Shown in pieces: positions 1 through 7,979 of a DNA stretch of 64,000 nucleotides. Origin of the DNA: an uncultured Pirellulaceae bacterium (GTDB lineage: Bacteria > Planctomycetota > Planctomycetia > Pirellulales > Pirellulaceae); NCBI GenBank assembly GCA_938083195.1, contig CALKCK010000009.1:362704-426703 (forward strand), written 5' to 3'. The position numbers were made by a program, and so were the translations under genes. The notes beneath the pieces were generated by a model, which did not search any database, was not told the origin of the DNA, and was given only the letters and a program-made list of their open reading frames with translations. Positions within the stretch are counted from its first letter, which is position 1. Every line of letters starts with the position of its first letter.

Positions 1-7
1 CCCGGTC

Positions 8-676
8 TTGGGTGTGCTCGATCAATTGAGCGAACGCATGGAAAGTCAAAAACCAGCTCCTCCAGCAACAGGCTTCAACGCTGGCCTAACTCCCGTTGCT
101 AACGAATCACTAGCAACTCCGCTTGCGCCTGCAGAGCTCTCTACTGACTCGTCCAATCCAGAGGTTCGATCGGCTGATTTCACCACGCTCGTAAAAGACC
201 TAACCTACAATACCTTAATCGTACTCGCGTTCGGCGTGGGGTTCATCTTTGTGGCCAAAGTCTGGTTCACCAAAAAACCGCAACAGCAATCACCGGAAAC
301 AGCTGTAAATTTTGACGTTCTCAGCACGCTCAAAATTGCGCCCAAATGCAACCTGATGCTGATTCAAATCGGCCAGGATCGACTTGTCGTTGCCACCGAC
401 ACTCTCGGCGTAAAATCTGTGGTGCGGCTGACCGATTCATTTGGCAGTCAACTCGACTCCTTTGACACCGAACCGAGTGATCAAGAAGCCGAAATCCCAA
501 CTCCAAAGATACATCGAAACGATGGCCCCGCTGCCCCAACTTACTCGCTTGCTTCGATTGGCAAGCCCAACTCAAGTCAAAGAAAACTGCCGCCAAGACA
601 GGCGAAGTCAGAAAAAGAAATACAAAAGGATATGGAAGCCGCATTAAAAAAATTCGGCCTCACTGACCTGATGTAA
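8..676 (+). CDS. fliO: FliO-like flagellar export apparatus protein (5' end uncertain)
   Basis: Probable FliO, the accessory membrane protein that stabilises FliP during assembly of the flagellar type III export gate. After a Pro/Ala/Ser-rich stretch of about 60 residues there is one membrane segment (about residues 66-84, NTLIVLAFGVGFIFVAKV). A small cytoplasmic domain follows (about 98-145), whose pattern of log-like strands (LKIAPKCNLMLIQIGQDRLVVA) fits the FliO fold, and the tail is basic and helical. It ends 44 bases before fliP. The TTG at 8 follows open reading frame back to the window edge, so the true start may lie outside; an ATG at 38 is another option. The call rests on topology, domain pattern and position, because FliO is poorly conserved. 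Confidence 0.7.
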   Translation: MGVLDQLSERMESQKPAPPATGFNAGLTPVANESLATPLAPAELSTDSSNPEVRSADFTTLVKDLTYNTLIVLAFGVGFIFVAKVWFTKKPQQQSPETAVNFDVLSTLKIAPKCNLMLIQIGQDRLVVATDTLGVKSVVRLTDSFGSQLDSFDTEPSDQEAEIPTPKIHRNDGPAAPTYSLASIGKPNSSQRKLPPRQAKSEKEIQKDMEAALKKFGLTDLM

Positions 677-707
677 ACAGTCACTTCATTGCAAGAGACT
701 GGTCGGC

Positions 708-714
708 AAGGAGG
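708..714 (+). promoter_or_regulatory. Strong Shine-Dalgarno of fliP
   Basis: AAGGAGG lies six bases before the fliP ATG. It is one of the few full Shine-Dalgarno sequences in a window where most genes lack one, and it fixes the fliP start. Confidence 0.8.
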
Positions 715-720
715 CTGACA

Positions 721-1425
721 ATGGACATCCAAATATTACTCGCTCAAGTTGAAGCCACCGATGCGTTCGGTGAGCTTGCGCCCCCGATGCAAATTGCGAT
801 TTTGCTCGGCGCGTTGAGTTTCGCGACGGCCGCTTTAGTAAGTTTAACAGCGTTCACACGAATCATCATCGTACTTTCGTTTGTAAGACGAGCACTTTCC
901 ACGACGGAAATACCGCCGAACCAGGTCATGCTGGGCCTCTCTTTCTTTTTGACGCTGTTCGTAATGGCTCCTACTCTCGAAGCAATTAATACGCGAGGTG
1001 TCCAGCCCTACCTCGCAGCGCAACAGTCAGAAGGAACTGCGCCAGAGTTTGGGATAACAGAACTTGTAACCGTTGCCACCGAGGAAATTCGGCGTTTTAT
1101 GACGGTGCACACGCGAGGCAACGACCTTCAGCTTTTCGTTGATCTGGCTAATCTCCCCGAAACAACCATCGCAGAGGAAACGCCTTTAAAAGTACTAATA
1201 CCTGCTTTTATCATCAGTGAATTAAAAACCGCATTCATCATGGGCTTCTGTATTTATATCCCGTTTTTATTAATCGACTTAGTCATTTCCACGATTCTGA
1301 TGTCTCTGGGAATGATGATGATGCCACCGGTCATCGTTTCAACTCCCTGCAAGTTACTGTTGTTTGTGCTCGTAGATGGTTGGCAACTTATCTCCAAAGC
1401 ACTCGTCAGTAGTTTCGTAATTTAG
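721..1425 (+). CDS. fliP: Flagellar type III export gate protein FliP
   Basis: FliP is an inner-membrane subunit of the flagellar export gate; with FliQ and FliR it forms the helical pore through which rod, hook and filament subunits pass. The 234 residues are close to the family length. The conserved core FTRIIIVLSFVRRAL and the following NQVMLGLSFFLTLFVMAP (about residues 41-78) are diagnostic. Two more hydrophobic segments lie near residues 160-190 and 195-215, with the family pattern SLGMMMMPP between them. There is little room for a cleaved signal, and residues 1-15 are short compared with enterobacterial FliP. It lies between fliO and flhA, with no fliQ or fliR following. Confidence 0.95.
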   Translation: MDIQILLAQVEATDAFGELAPPMQIAILLGALSFATAALVSLTAFTRIIIVLSFVRRALSTTEIPPNQVMLGLSFFLTLFVMAPTLEAINTRGVQPYLAAQQSEGTAPEFGITELVTVATEEIRRFMTVHTRGNDLQLFVDLANLPETTIAEETPLKVLIPAFIISELKTAFIMGFCIYIPFLLIDLVISTILMSLGMMMMPPVIVSTPCKLLLFVLVDGWQLISKALVSSFVI

Positions 1426-1504
1426 GCGAAATCATTCCCAGCGAATTTATCATCCAAACAAGAACAACTTTTAAACGAAAGTCCAGCACTCACAACTACT
1501 TTTA

Positions 1505-3649
1505 ATGGCAAACCAAGCAACCAACAAATCGAAAACTAATTTTAGTTTTGCCCAGCAAAGCGAAACGTGGCTCTCCGCCGCATTTCTGTTGACGCTCGCG
1601 GTGTTGATTGTGCCGTTGCCAGTTTTTTTACTGGACATGTTTCTAGCGACCAACATCGCAATTGCTGTTTTGCTTCTTCTGGTCACACTCAATGCAAAAC
1701 GTCCTCTCGACGTTTCTGTTTTTCCGTCACTCCTGCTACTGATGACGCTCTACCGCTTAGCATTAAATGTAGCAACCACGCGTTTGATCTTACTTAACGG
1801 CGATGCCGGGATGATTGTCGACGCGTTTGGTGGTTTGGTGGTCGGAGGCAATCTTGTTGTCGGTGGTGTGGTCTTTCTAATTCTAGTCACCATTCAATTT
1901 ATTGTGATCACCAAAGGTGCAACACGTATCTCCGAGGTGAATGCGCGATTTACGCTTGATTCATTGCCTGGTAAGCAAATGGCCATTGATGCTGAACTTA
2001 ACATTGGTGCCATTAACGAAACCGAAGCAAAAAAACGTCGAGACGACTTAGCTGCCGAATCAGAATTTTTCGGAGCCATGGATGGTGCCAGTAAGTATGT
2101 CCGTGGTGACGCCATCGCCGGCTTGGTCATTATGGCGGTCAATGTTCTTGGCGGTGTAATCCTCGGCATGAGTAACGGCCAGGGACTCATGGAAGCAGTT
2201 CAGGTTTACACAATCTTGACCATTGGCGATGGCTTAGTCTCCCAAATCCCGGCTTTATTGATTGCCTCAAGCGCTGGTGTTCTAGTTACGAAGTCATCCT
2301 CTGACGCGAATCTGGGGGAGGAAATTGGCAGTCAGTTTGTCAAAAGTTATCGCGCCATGTTTACCGGTGCGGTCATCCTATTGTTCATTGCCTGTGTTCC
2401 CGGCCTGCCCAAAACTCCCTTCATTGGCATCGCCTTAGCCATCTTTTTAATGGCTCGTTCGGCGAAAAATAATACAGAAAAAGAAAGCCTGCGAGATTTA
2501 CAAGAACAGGATGAAAGCCAACAAGAACCGCCTTCTCCAGATGAGCAAAACCTTGACAACTTCCTTCAAAATGACCGCATCGTCATCGAGGTTGGGGTCG
2601 GCCTTATCAATCTCGTTGAACCAAAAATCGGCAAAAGTATTGTCGATCGCATCTCGACGCTCCGAAAGGATCTTGGCACTCAATTTGGATTCTGGATTCC
2701 GAAAGTTCGAATTCACGATAACCTAAAAATCAATGTCCTCGAGTATCGAATTAAAATTGGTGGTCGGCTCGTTGGCAAAGGTGAGATCCAGCCCAACGAG
2801 TACCTCGCGATCAACCCAGGCAACGTGCACCTGCAAATCGAGGGAAGAGACACCACCGACCCGGCTTTTGGATTGGCCGCCAAATGGGTCACTGAGGCCA
2901 ACAGGCGAAGTGCTGAGATCGCTGGGTTTACAGTCGTTGATGCCGCAACCGTTTTAACAACTCACTTGGGGGAATGCTTGAAACGACATGCCGATGAACT
3001 ACTAAGCCGTGAAGACATGCAAAAGATGTTAGATAAACTTAAGGAAGTTTCACCGACCGTTGTTGGGGAAATTAAACCAGAAGGCCTGAGTGCGAGCGTC
3101 CTTCATCAGGTTTTGATCCGGCTTCTCAAAGAATCCGTTTCCATTTCTTCTCTCGAACGAATCATAGAATCCTGCTCGCATCACTATGGGCACGCTAAAA
3201 CAACCGCTGATCTCACAGAATATGTGCGGGGTGACATCGGCGCTCTAATCGTAGAACATTTCCGTGATGAAACCGGAAGGGTCTGTGTGGTTCTTTTGGA
3301 ACCTAAAGTCGAACATCAATTCCGCCAATCTTCCAATGGGGAAATGATCGCAATGCAACCCGAGCATTTGGCCAATTTGGTAGATAAATTCAAATCAACT
3401 TGGGAACTAGCTTCGATGCAAAACAAACCCACCGCAATCCTGGTGGACTCATCCTTGCGTCTTGCGATGCGGCAAACCATCCATCGCTCGCTCCCTCAAA
3501 TATCAATCATTTCATACAACGAAATCCCCGGGGATCTCTTGATAGAACCAGTGGCCGTAATTCGCAGCGAAGATATTTTTGGAACTGAATCCAACCCCGT
3601 CGATCCGCCAAATTCGATGGACCCTAACGCACAGGAGCAATTCTCTTGA
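1505..3649 (+). CDS. flhA: Flagellar export gate protein FlhA
   Basis: FlhA forms the nonameric cytoplasmic ring of the flagellar export gate, docks chaperone-substrate complexes and conducts protons. The 714 residues match the family. Residues about 20-310 hold the membrane segments, with the FHIPEP signature (SEFFGAMDGASKYVRGDAIAG) at about 185-205. A charged linker (about 325-350, rich in Glu, Gln and Pro) leads to the large cytoplasmic domain (about 355-700). The last 25 residues are Pro/Asn/Asp-rich and probably form the flexible tail. No Shine-Dalgarno precedes the ATG. It starts only 79 bases after fliP, so fliQ, fliR and flhB, often found here in other bacteria, are elsewhere. Its stop overlaps the next start. 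Confidence 0.97.
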   Translation: MANQATNKSKTNFSFAQQSETWLSAAFLLTLAVLIVPLPVFLLDMFLATNIAIAVLLLLVTLNAKRPLDVSVFPSLLLLMTLYRLALNVATTRLILLNGDAGMIVDAFGGLVVGGNLVVGGVVFLILVTIQFIVITKGATRISEVNARFTLDSLPGKQMAIDAELNIGAINETEAKKRRDDLAAESEFFGAMDGASKYVRGDAIAGLVIMAVNVLGGVILGMSNGQGLMEAVQVYTILTIGDGLVSQIPALLIASSAGVLVTKSSSDANLGEEIGSQFVKSYRAMFTGAVILLFIACVPGLPKTPFIGIALAIFLMARSAKNNTEKESLRDLQEQDESQQEPPSPDEQNLDNFLQNDRIVIEVGVGLINLVEPKIGKSIVDRISTLRKDLGTQFGFWIPKVRIHDNLKINVLEYRIKIGGRLVGKGEIQPNEYLAINPGNVHLQIEGRDTTDPAFGLAAKWVTEANRRSAEIAGFTVVDAATVLTTHLGECLKRHADELLSREDMQKMLDKLKEVSPTVVGEIKPEGLSASVLHQVLIRLLKESVSISSLERIIESCSHHYGHAKTTADLTEYVRGDIGALIVEHFRDETGRVCVVLLEPKVEHQFRQSSNGEMIAMQPEHLANLVDKFKSTWELASMQNKPTAILVDSSLRLAMRQTIHRSLPQISIISYNEIPGDLLIEPVAVIRSEDIFGTESNPVDPPNSMDPNAQEQFS

Positions 3650-3870
3650 GCATTAAAAATCAAATCACCAATCGACGAATTAAACGGATTGGGCCGATCG
3701 GGAAAATCATTGGACTACTGACCGCGAGTTTCGTCGCATTGATTGGGCTGGCGATGGGATTAGAACCACAAATTATCCTGTGGCGTGCTGTGATTGCCTC
3801 CTTTCTGATTGGCTCGGTCGTCGCCTTTGGAGTGAGCGTCATTCAGGTCGCAAATAATAAAAGGAGCTAA
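3646..3870 (+). CDS. Small two-helix membrane protein coupled to flhA
   Basis: Not a family I recognise. The 74 residues begin with a basic stretch (NQITNRRIKR), followed by two hydrophobic segments at about residues 18-38 and 43-65, and a short basic tail. The TTG start overlaps the flhA stop in a TTGA junction, and GGAG at 3633-3636 gives a well-spaced ribosome site, so translation is probably coupled to flhA. Position between flhA and the flagellar sigma factor suggests a role in the export apparatus or its membrane environment, but that is inference from context only. Confidence 0.65.
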   Translation: MSIKNQITNRRIKRIGPIGKIIGLLTASFVALIGLAMGLEPQIILWRAVIASFLIGSVVAFGVSVIQVANNKRS

Positions 3871-3934
3871 TCCACCCCTCGAAATATATTTTCTAAACTC
3901 ACGAGTAACAAAAACGAACTAAGTTTTCAATAAC

Positions 3935-4645
3935 ATGGACCAGGCGATTAAAGCATATCGAGAAGCCGCCGTTGAGCAGTTGCGCAATCAACTGATACTC
4001 GACAACGTCGATTATGTGCGCAAAATCCTAAGTACCATGACCTCTGTCTTGCCCAACAATTACGATCGAGAGAACCTGGAACAGGCTGGAATTGTTGCCC
4101 TGGTAGAAACCGCTAATTCATTCGAGCCCGAACGCGGCATTAAGTTTCGCACTTACTGTTTCCCGAGAATCCGCGGTGCGATCGTAGATGAAATGCGCAA
4201 GAATTCGCCCGTTCCCCAGCAAATGCTGACCCACATTAAGACCGTCAAAAATGCTTACATGACCTTGGAACCGCCGGTCACTCCGGAAAAGCTTGCGGAA
4301 ACTACGGGCCTTGGGATTGAAAAGATCTTACAAGTGCTCGAAGCCATGCGGTTTTCGAAACCGCAAAACTGGAATGACCTTTATTGCAACATCCATTCGA
4401 CTTGGCGGTCGGGCGAAGACAGTCCAGATTCGGCATTAGAAAACGAGGAACTCAAGGGACTCGTAGCCGATTGCATTGAAAAACTCCCAGAACGAGAACG
4501 GCTCGTGTTGACGCTTTACTTCACCGAAGATTTGAGCCTTACGGAAATTGGCCAAGTAATCGGTGTTTCCGAATCAAGGACATCTCGTATTTTGGCGGCT
4601 GCAAAATTCCGCCTCAAAGAACTGGTCAAAGTAAATATCGAGTGA
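3935..4645 (+). CDS. fliA: Flagellar RNA polymerase sigma factor FliA/WhiG type
   Basis: Sigma-28 family factor that directs RNA polymerase to late flagellar and chemotaxis promoters. Length (236 residues) is typical. Region 2 spans about residues 20-90 and contains FRTYCFPRIRGAIVDEMRK, the family signature for core binding and -10 recognition. Region 3 is about 105-150. Region 4 is about 175-232, with LPERERLVLTLYF and the helix-turn-helix LTEIGQVIGVSESRTSRI. No Shine-Dalgarno is visible. It follows flhA and the small membrane protein by 64 bases, a common place for fliA. No anti-sigma factor FlgM is evident nearby; the small proteins downstream do not resemble it. Confidence 0.93.
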   Translation: MDQAIKAYREAAVEQLRNQLILDNVDYVRKILSTMTSVLPNNYDRENLEQAGIVALVETANSFEPERGIKFRTYCFPRIRGAIVDEMRKNSPVPQQMLTHIKTVKNAYMTLEPPVTPEKLAETTGLGIEKILQVLEAMRFSKPQNWNDLYCNIHSTWRSGEDSPDSALENEELKGLVADCIEKLPERERLVLTLYFTEDLSLTEIGQVIGVSESRTSRILAAAKFRLKELVKVNIE

Positions 4646-4705
4646 TTGCAACGAATCGTTGAGGCCTTCGCAGATCGCCTACACAATCTATCAAGGAAGA
4701 CAATC

Positions 4706-4924
4706 GTGAGTACTGAAGAGAAGCCCATCAAAGGCAACATCCTGAGATCAAAAACGGCAAGCGGAACGACCGCAAAACATGTCATTGGCCCCGCGTCAAC
4801 TAACATCATTAATGACCCCAAAGGCCATTCAATCAAAGTCAATAAACTTAACGGCACCGTCGACTCGATCGAAGTGAATTGCTCGTGCGGTGAGCGAATT
4901 ATTGTGAAGTGTGATTATGAATAA
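4706..4924 (+). CDS. Small protein with C-x-C and C-terminal Cys, unknown
   Basis: Unrecognised protein of 72 residues. The GTG start at 4706 is preferred because AAGGAAGA stands just before it; a TTG directly after the fliA stop at 4646 would add 20 residues but has no ribosome site. The N-terminal half is basic and polar, and the C-terminal half reads as two short strands ending in NCSCGERIIVKCDYE, so three cysteines could bind a metal or be redox-active. It lies between fliA and a lipoprotein gene and overlaps the latter by 8 bases. A flagellar role is suggested by context only. Confidence 0.6.
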   Translation: MSTEEKPIKGNILRSKTASGTTAKHVIGPASTNIINDPKGHSIKVNKLNGTVDSIEVNCSCGERIIVKCDYE

Positions 4925-5993
4925 AAAATTTCGAAATCTGAAATGCAGTGCGGGACGTAATTCAAACAAGTCCCCATTTAAACATTTCTGTAACCAATCC
5001 AATCGACATTTATCACGCGTCCTCTGTTTCTTAACAGTCGGCAGTCTCGTGTGGTTTAGTGGCTGCGCCTCAAATCCAATGCAATTCCTCGAAAGCATGT
5101 CGCAACCATCGTCCATGCTCGAGTTCCCAACCAGCAACAAGGGCTCAAAACAAAAATCCCTTGTGGCAACCCAAACGAAATCTAAGGCTGAAACCAAACC
5201 AAACTCCAGCACAGAGACCAAATCGCCCGTTTCAAAGGCAAGTTTTGAATCGACAAATCCTGCAACAACTAAACCTCTCCAAGATGAGAACCAGGCGATG
5301 TCACTTCTCCCGAAGGCAGAAACACCACCCGCTGCTGCACCCACGCCGACACAAGCTTTATCGCCACAACCCGCTGACACCACTGAACCGGGATTGTCGG
5401 ACAGTTCTGAGATTCCCAAAAGCATGGAAATGCCAGACCGTCCTCAGAGTATGAGCAGGTGGCCAAAATCAAGTAGAGAGACTCCCTGCGATACAGGCCC
5501 CGACACCTCCACAAATATTTCTTTACCCTCAGTCGCTTTCACTTCATCAACGGTTCCCGATCCCAATTGCGAGCCCGGAGGCTTCGCCTCGCTTAGCATC
5601 GGAATGAACCCTCAATTCCCAGGACGCAGCTACTTAAATGGTAGTGAATTCCGACGCGACCCACGCACCGGCACCGAAATCGCAATCCAGCTGAAACAAC
5701 AAAACAAAAAGCTGATGTTGGAAAAAGAGTACCTGAAAGACACAGCCGAAACCCTCAAAATTCAACTTACAACCGAGCAAGCGGCCCGCAAATTAGCCCA
5801 AACTAAATTTGACGAAATTCAAATTGAAAACAAAGACCAACGAAAAGTAATTGCTCAACTTCAACTTGCCTATGAAAACCTTGCCACCCAGAAAATAGAA
5901 GTCGAAAAAACATACGACAAGAAGTTGCGTGAAATTGAGTCAACGCTCGACAAGGCTTTGCTTGAAGCGATGTACGATTCGAATAAAAAATAA
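4917..5993 (+). CDS. Putative lipoprotein with C-terminal coiled coil
   Basis: Unrecognised family. The ATG at 4917 (a GTG at 4911 is an alternative) starts a basic region, a hydrophobic stretch and a lipobox-like SGC (about residue 49 of the ATG form), so export and lipidation are likely. Residues about 60-240 are low-complexity, rich in Ser, Thr, Pro, Lys and Gln. The last 110 residues, from about 250, have long heptad-like patterns of Leu, Ile, Glu and Lys, typical of a coiled coil. The gene overlaps the small Cys protein by 8 bases and so belongs to the fliA-linked cluster. A role in the envelope part of the flagellum or another surface structure is possible, but nothing in the sequence proves it. 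Confidence 0.6.
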   Translation: MNKKFRNLKCSAGRNSNKSPFKHFCNQSNRHLSRVLCFLTVGSLVWFSGCASNPMQFLESMSQPSSMLEFPTSNKGSKQKSLVATQTKSKAETKPNSSTETKSPVSKASFESTNPATTKPLQDENQAMSLLPKAETPPAAAPTPTQALSPQPADTTEPGLSDSSEIPKSMEMPDRPQSMSRWPKSSRETPCDTGPDTSTNISLPSVAFTSSTVPDPNCEPGGFASLSIGMNPQFPGRSYLNGSEFRRDPRTGTEIAIQLKQQNKKLMLEKEYLKDTAETLKIQLTTEQAARKLAQTKFDEIQIENKDQRKVIAQLQLAYENLATQKIEVEKTYDKKLREIESTLDKALLEAMYDSNKK

Positions 5994-6082
5994 TAACTCA
6001 TGATCTCGGCACAGCGTGCTTGCCAACCTTGTCATAAAACAGCAAACGACAATTAACACAATTGCCTGAGAAAATTTAATTC

Positions 6083-6098
6083 AACGCGACGCGACGCG
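6083..6098. repeat. ACGCG pentamer repeated three times
   Basis: Three head-to-tail copies of a five-base unit in the spacer before the second lipoprotein gene. Short and of unknown meaning. Confidence 0.6.
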
Positions 6099-6145
6099 AA
6101 AACCAAAATGGGAATTCAGTTTTTACTTAAACTGAAAATCAAAAC

Positions 6146-6862
6146 ATGTTGAACAATTTGACAAAACCGGATGCCGGCAATGCATTTTGCGAACCCTCGC
6201 GACGCAGCGTACTTTTGACGCTGCTAGGCCTCGCGCTTTCCAGTGGGTGCAGTCATTTTTCAACAACGAAAAAATTACCTTTCCGACGAAAAAAATCCGC
6301 AGCGCCGGTGCAACCGCCAAAAAACTGCCACGCCTATTTCAACCCAATAATCCCACAGGTTCTTTCCCAACGGGTCTTGATCATCCCCTCTGGCCCAGAA
6401 CTAACAAATTTTGATTCCCATCAAAAAATAATCAATGAGCTTGCAGCAACCATTAAGACCTCGCAACTGTGTGACGTCGCTACCCAGCAAGGCTTTCAAT
6501 TAGAGGCCCAAATCGATGCAGTACTGCAAGGCAAATTTGACGAACGAGAAATTGCAACTGTAGCTCGCGAGTTTTCTGTAGACTCAATCGCTCTGATTCG
6601 CATCAATGAATTCAGAACCGTCACACCGTATCAAATCAGTCTATCGCTTGTATTTATTGATACCGGCGAATCAGTCGTCTCCTGCAGCGTTGATGGCATC
6701 TGGAACTTAGGAGATCCGGCGACTCGGAATTCTTATCTAAAATTCCTATCAAACTCTCTCGGAGCGCCTCAGCCTCAAGATTCGATCTATCTCCAGTCGC
6801 CGCATTATCTTTCTAAATTCATTGCCAGTGAAATTACTACGGCAATTCAAAGCCCGAGTTAG
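6146..6862 (+). CDS. Putative lipoprotein, CsgG/FlgO-like fold suspected
   Basis: The 238-residue product starts with a 20-residue polar leader, Arg-Arg, a hydrophobic stretch and the lipobox LSSGC (Cys at about 35), then a basic linker. The mature part alternates strands and helices: VLIIPSGPEL, a helix with an NELAATIKTS pattern, VDSIALIRINEF and ISLSLVFIDTGESVV. This is the layout of small outer-membrane lipoproteins with an anticodon-binding-like fold, such as CsgG, LpoB and FlgO. That assignment is by eye and weak. It is the last gene of the flagellar-side cluster and is separated by 152 bases from the coiled-coil lipoprotein. Confidence 0.55.
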   Translation: MLNNLTKPDAGNAFCEPSRRSVLLTLLGLALSSGCSHFSTTKKLPFRRKKSAAPVQPPKNCHAYFNPIIPQVLSQRVLIIPSGPELTNFDSHQKIINELAATIKTSQLCDVATQQGFQLEAQIDAVLQGKFDEREIATVAREFSVDSIALIRINEFRTVTPYQISLSLVFIDTGESVVSCSVDGIWNLGDPATRNSYLKFLSNSLGAPQPQDSIYLQSPHYLSKFIASEITTAIQSPS

Positions 6863-6925
6863 AAAATAACTGGGTTTCTAAGTGGACGCACACTCTCGGC
6901 TCAAACGGGTCTCTTGGGCGCTAAG

Positions 6926-7888
6926 TTAATTGGATGTGGTAATTAATCGCCCTCGTTTTGAACTTACGCGATAACCGAGGCAGTAAAATACCGACAGTAT
7001 TAGCAACTCACCTATCAGCACCACATTAAAAAAAGCGAACCACTGGCACGCCTCAACCGAATAAAGGCTGTAGGCAACGTTAGGGTCGGAAGAGAAGAAG
7101 CCAGTCATTGGCCCGAGTACAGCAAATGCAATTGCCCAAAACAGAAGCAATAAGGCGATTCTCCAGCGATATTTCTTTGAGAAGACGGCGCCAAACGCGA
7201 ATAGACTGATCAACGATACACAAACCCCAACGACTAAAAATCTAGTAATCGCCTCGACCATCTCTGAAGGATTCATAGTCTCCTGGTAAATTGCTGGCGA
7301 CTTATTGGCGGCGACAAGCTCGAGGACGATCTGCGTAAATACAATCAATAACGCAGCATGAAATAACAATACGAAAAGATCTCGAATTTTAAAATGAGAA
7401 GCCAGATTTCGAGTTGAAATCAAACAATGAGGAGCGATCGATAACTTATAGAACATTCGAATGACAATCAGCGGCAACTGGACTAATAAGAAAACAGCAA
7501 ACACTCCCATAAAAACAACATTCACCTCCCCGTTATTTAAACTAGACCGCCCCACACTTAATGCCAGTATCCAGTTGTTGATCAACAAAAGAAGTGAGGT
7601 GATGGCCAAAGGAATACGCCAAATGCCTTTCTGCCCGCCCAGGCTACACCAAATCGCAAGCAGGCAAACTTGCGCCGCAAGAATTCCCGATACCGCTCCA
7701 AACACCACCGCCTCGGTGAAAAAAAGGATCGGCTCCACGTCGGCGAAAAGTAAAACTCCAAAGTAATCAAACACATGAGCGGCAATGGACAGCATTAAGA
7801 TAGCAATCGCCGCGATAAGAGATACTTCAGTCCTCAGTTGACGACTTTTCAAGAATTCGACATGACGCTTTGTTAATTGCGAATTCAT
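6926..7888 (-). CDS. Polytopic membrane protein of unknown function
   Basis: No family recognised. The 320 residues from the ATG at 7888 (a TTG at 7927 adds 13) contain about eight hydrophobic segments: near residues 26-48, 54-76, 85-105, 115-140, 170-190, 210-235, 245-265 and 275-300. The first 20 residues are basic and probably cytoplasmic. No charged pair or motif of a known transporter was seen. It is convergent with the lipoprotein gene and follows the DUF1501 gene on the same strand by 92 bases, without clear operon coupling. Confidence 0.6.
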   Translation of the reverse strand: MNSQLTKRHVEFLKSRQLRTEVSLIAAIAILMLSIAAHVFDYFGVLLFADVEPILFFTEAVVFGAVSGILAAQVCLLAIWCSLGGQKGIWRIPLAITSLLLLINNWILALSVGRSSLNNGEVNVVFMGVFAVFLLVQLPLIVIRMFYKLSIAPHCLISTRNLASHFKIRDLFVLLFHAALLIVFTQIVLELVAANKSPAIYQETMNPSEMVEAITRFLVVGVCVSLISLFAFGAVFSKKYRWRIALLLLFWAIAFAVLGPMTGFFSSDPNVAYSLYSVEACQWFAFFNVVLIGELLILSVFYCLGYRVSSKRGRLITTSN

Positions 7889-7979
7889 AAACGCTATGCC
7901 ATTTTTCAGCGAGTCAACCAAAAACAAAAATAAGACGCCGAATGGATGCTAACAAAATCTAATCCAACAGCGAACACAC

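Noticed and set aside
330..644. 104-residue minus-strand ORF inside the fliO-like gene
   Set aside because: Shadow frame of the plus-strand gene; no domain.
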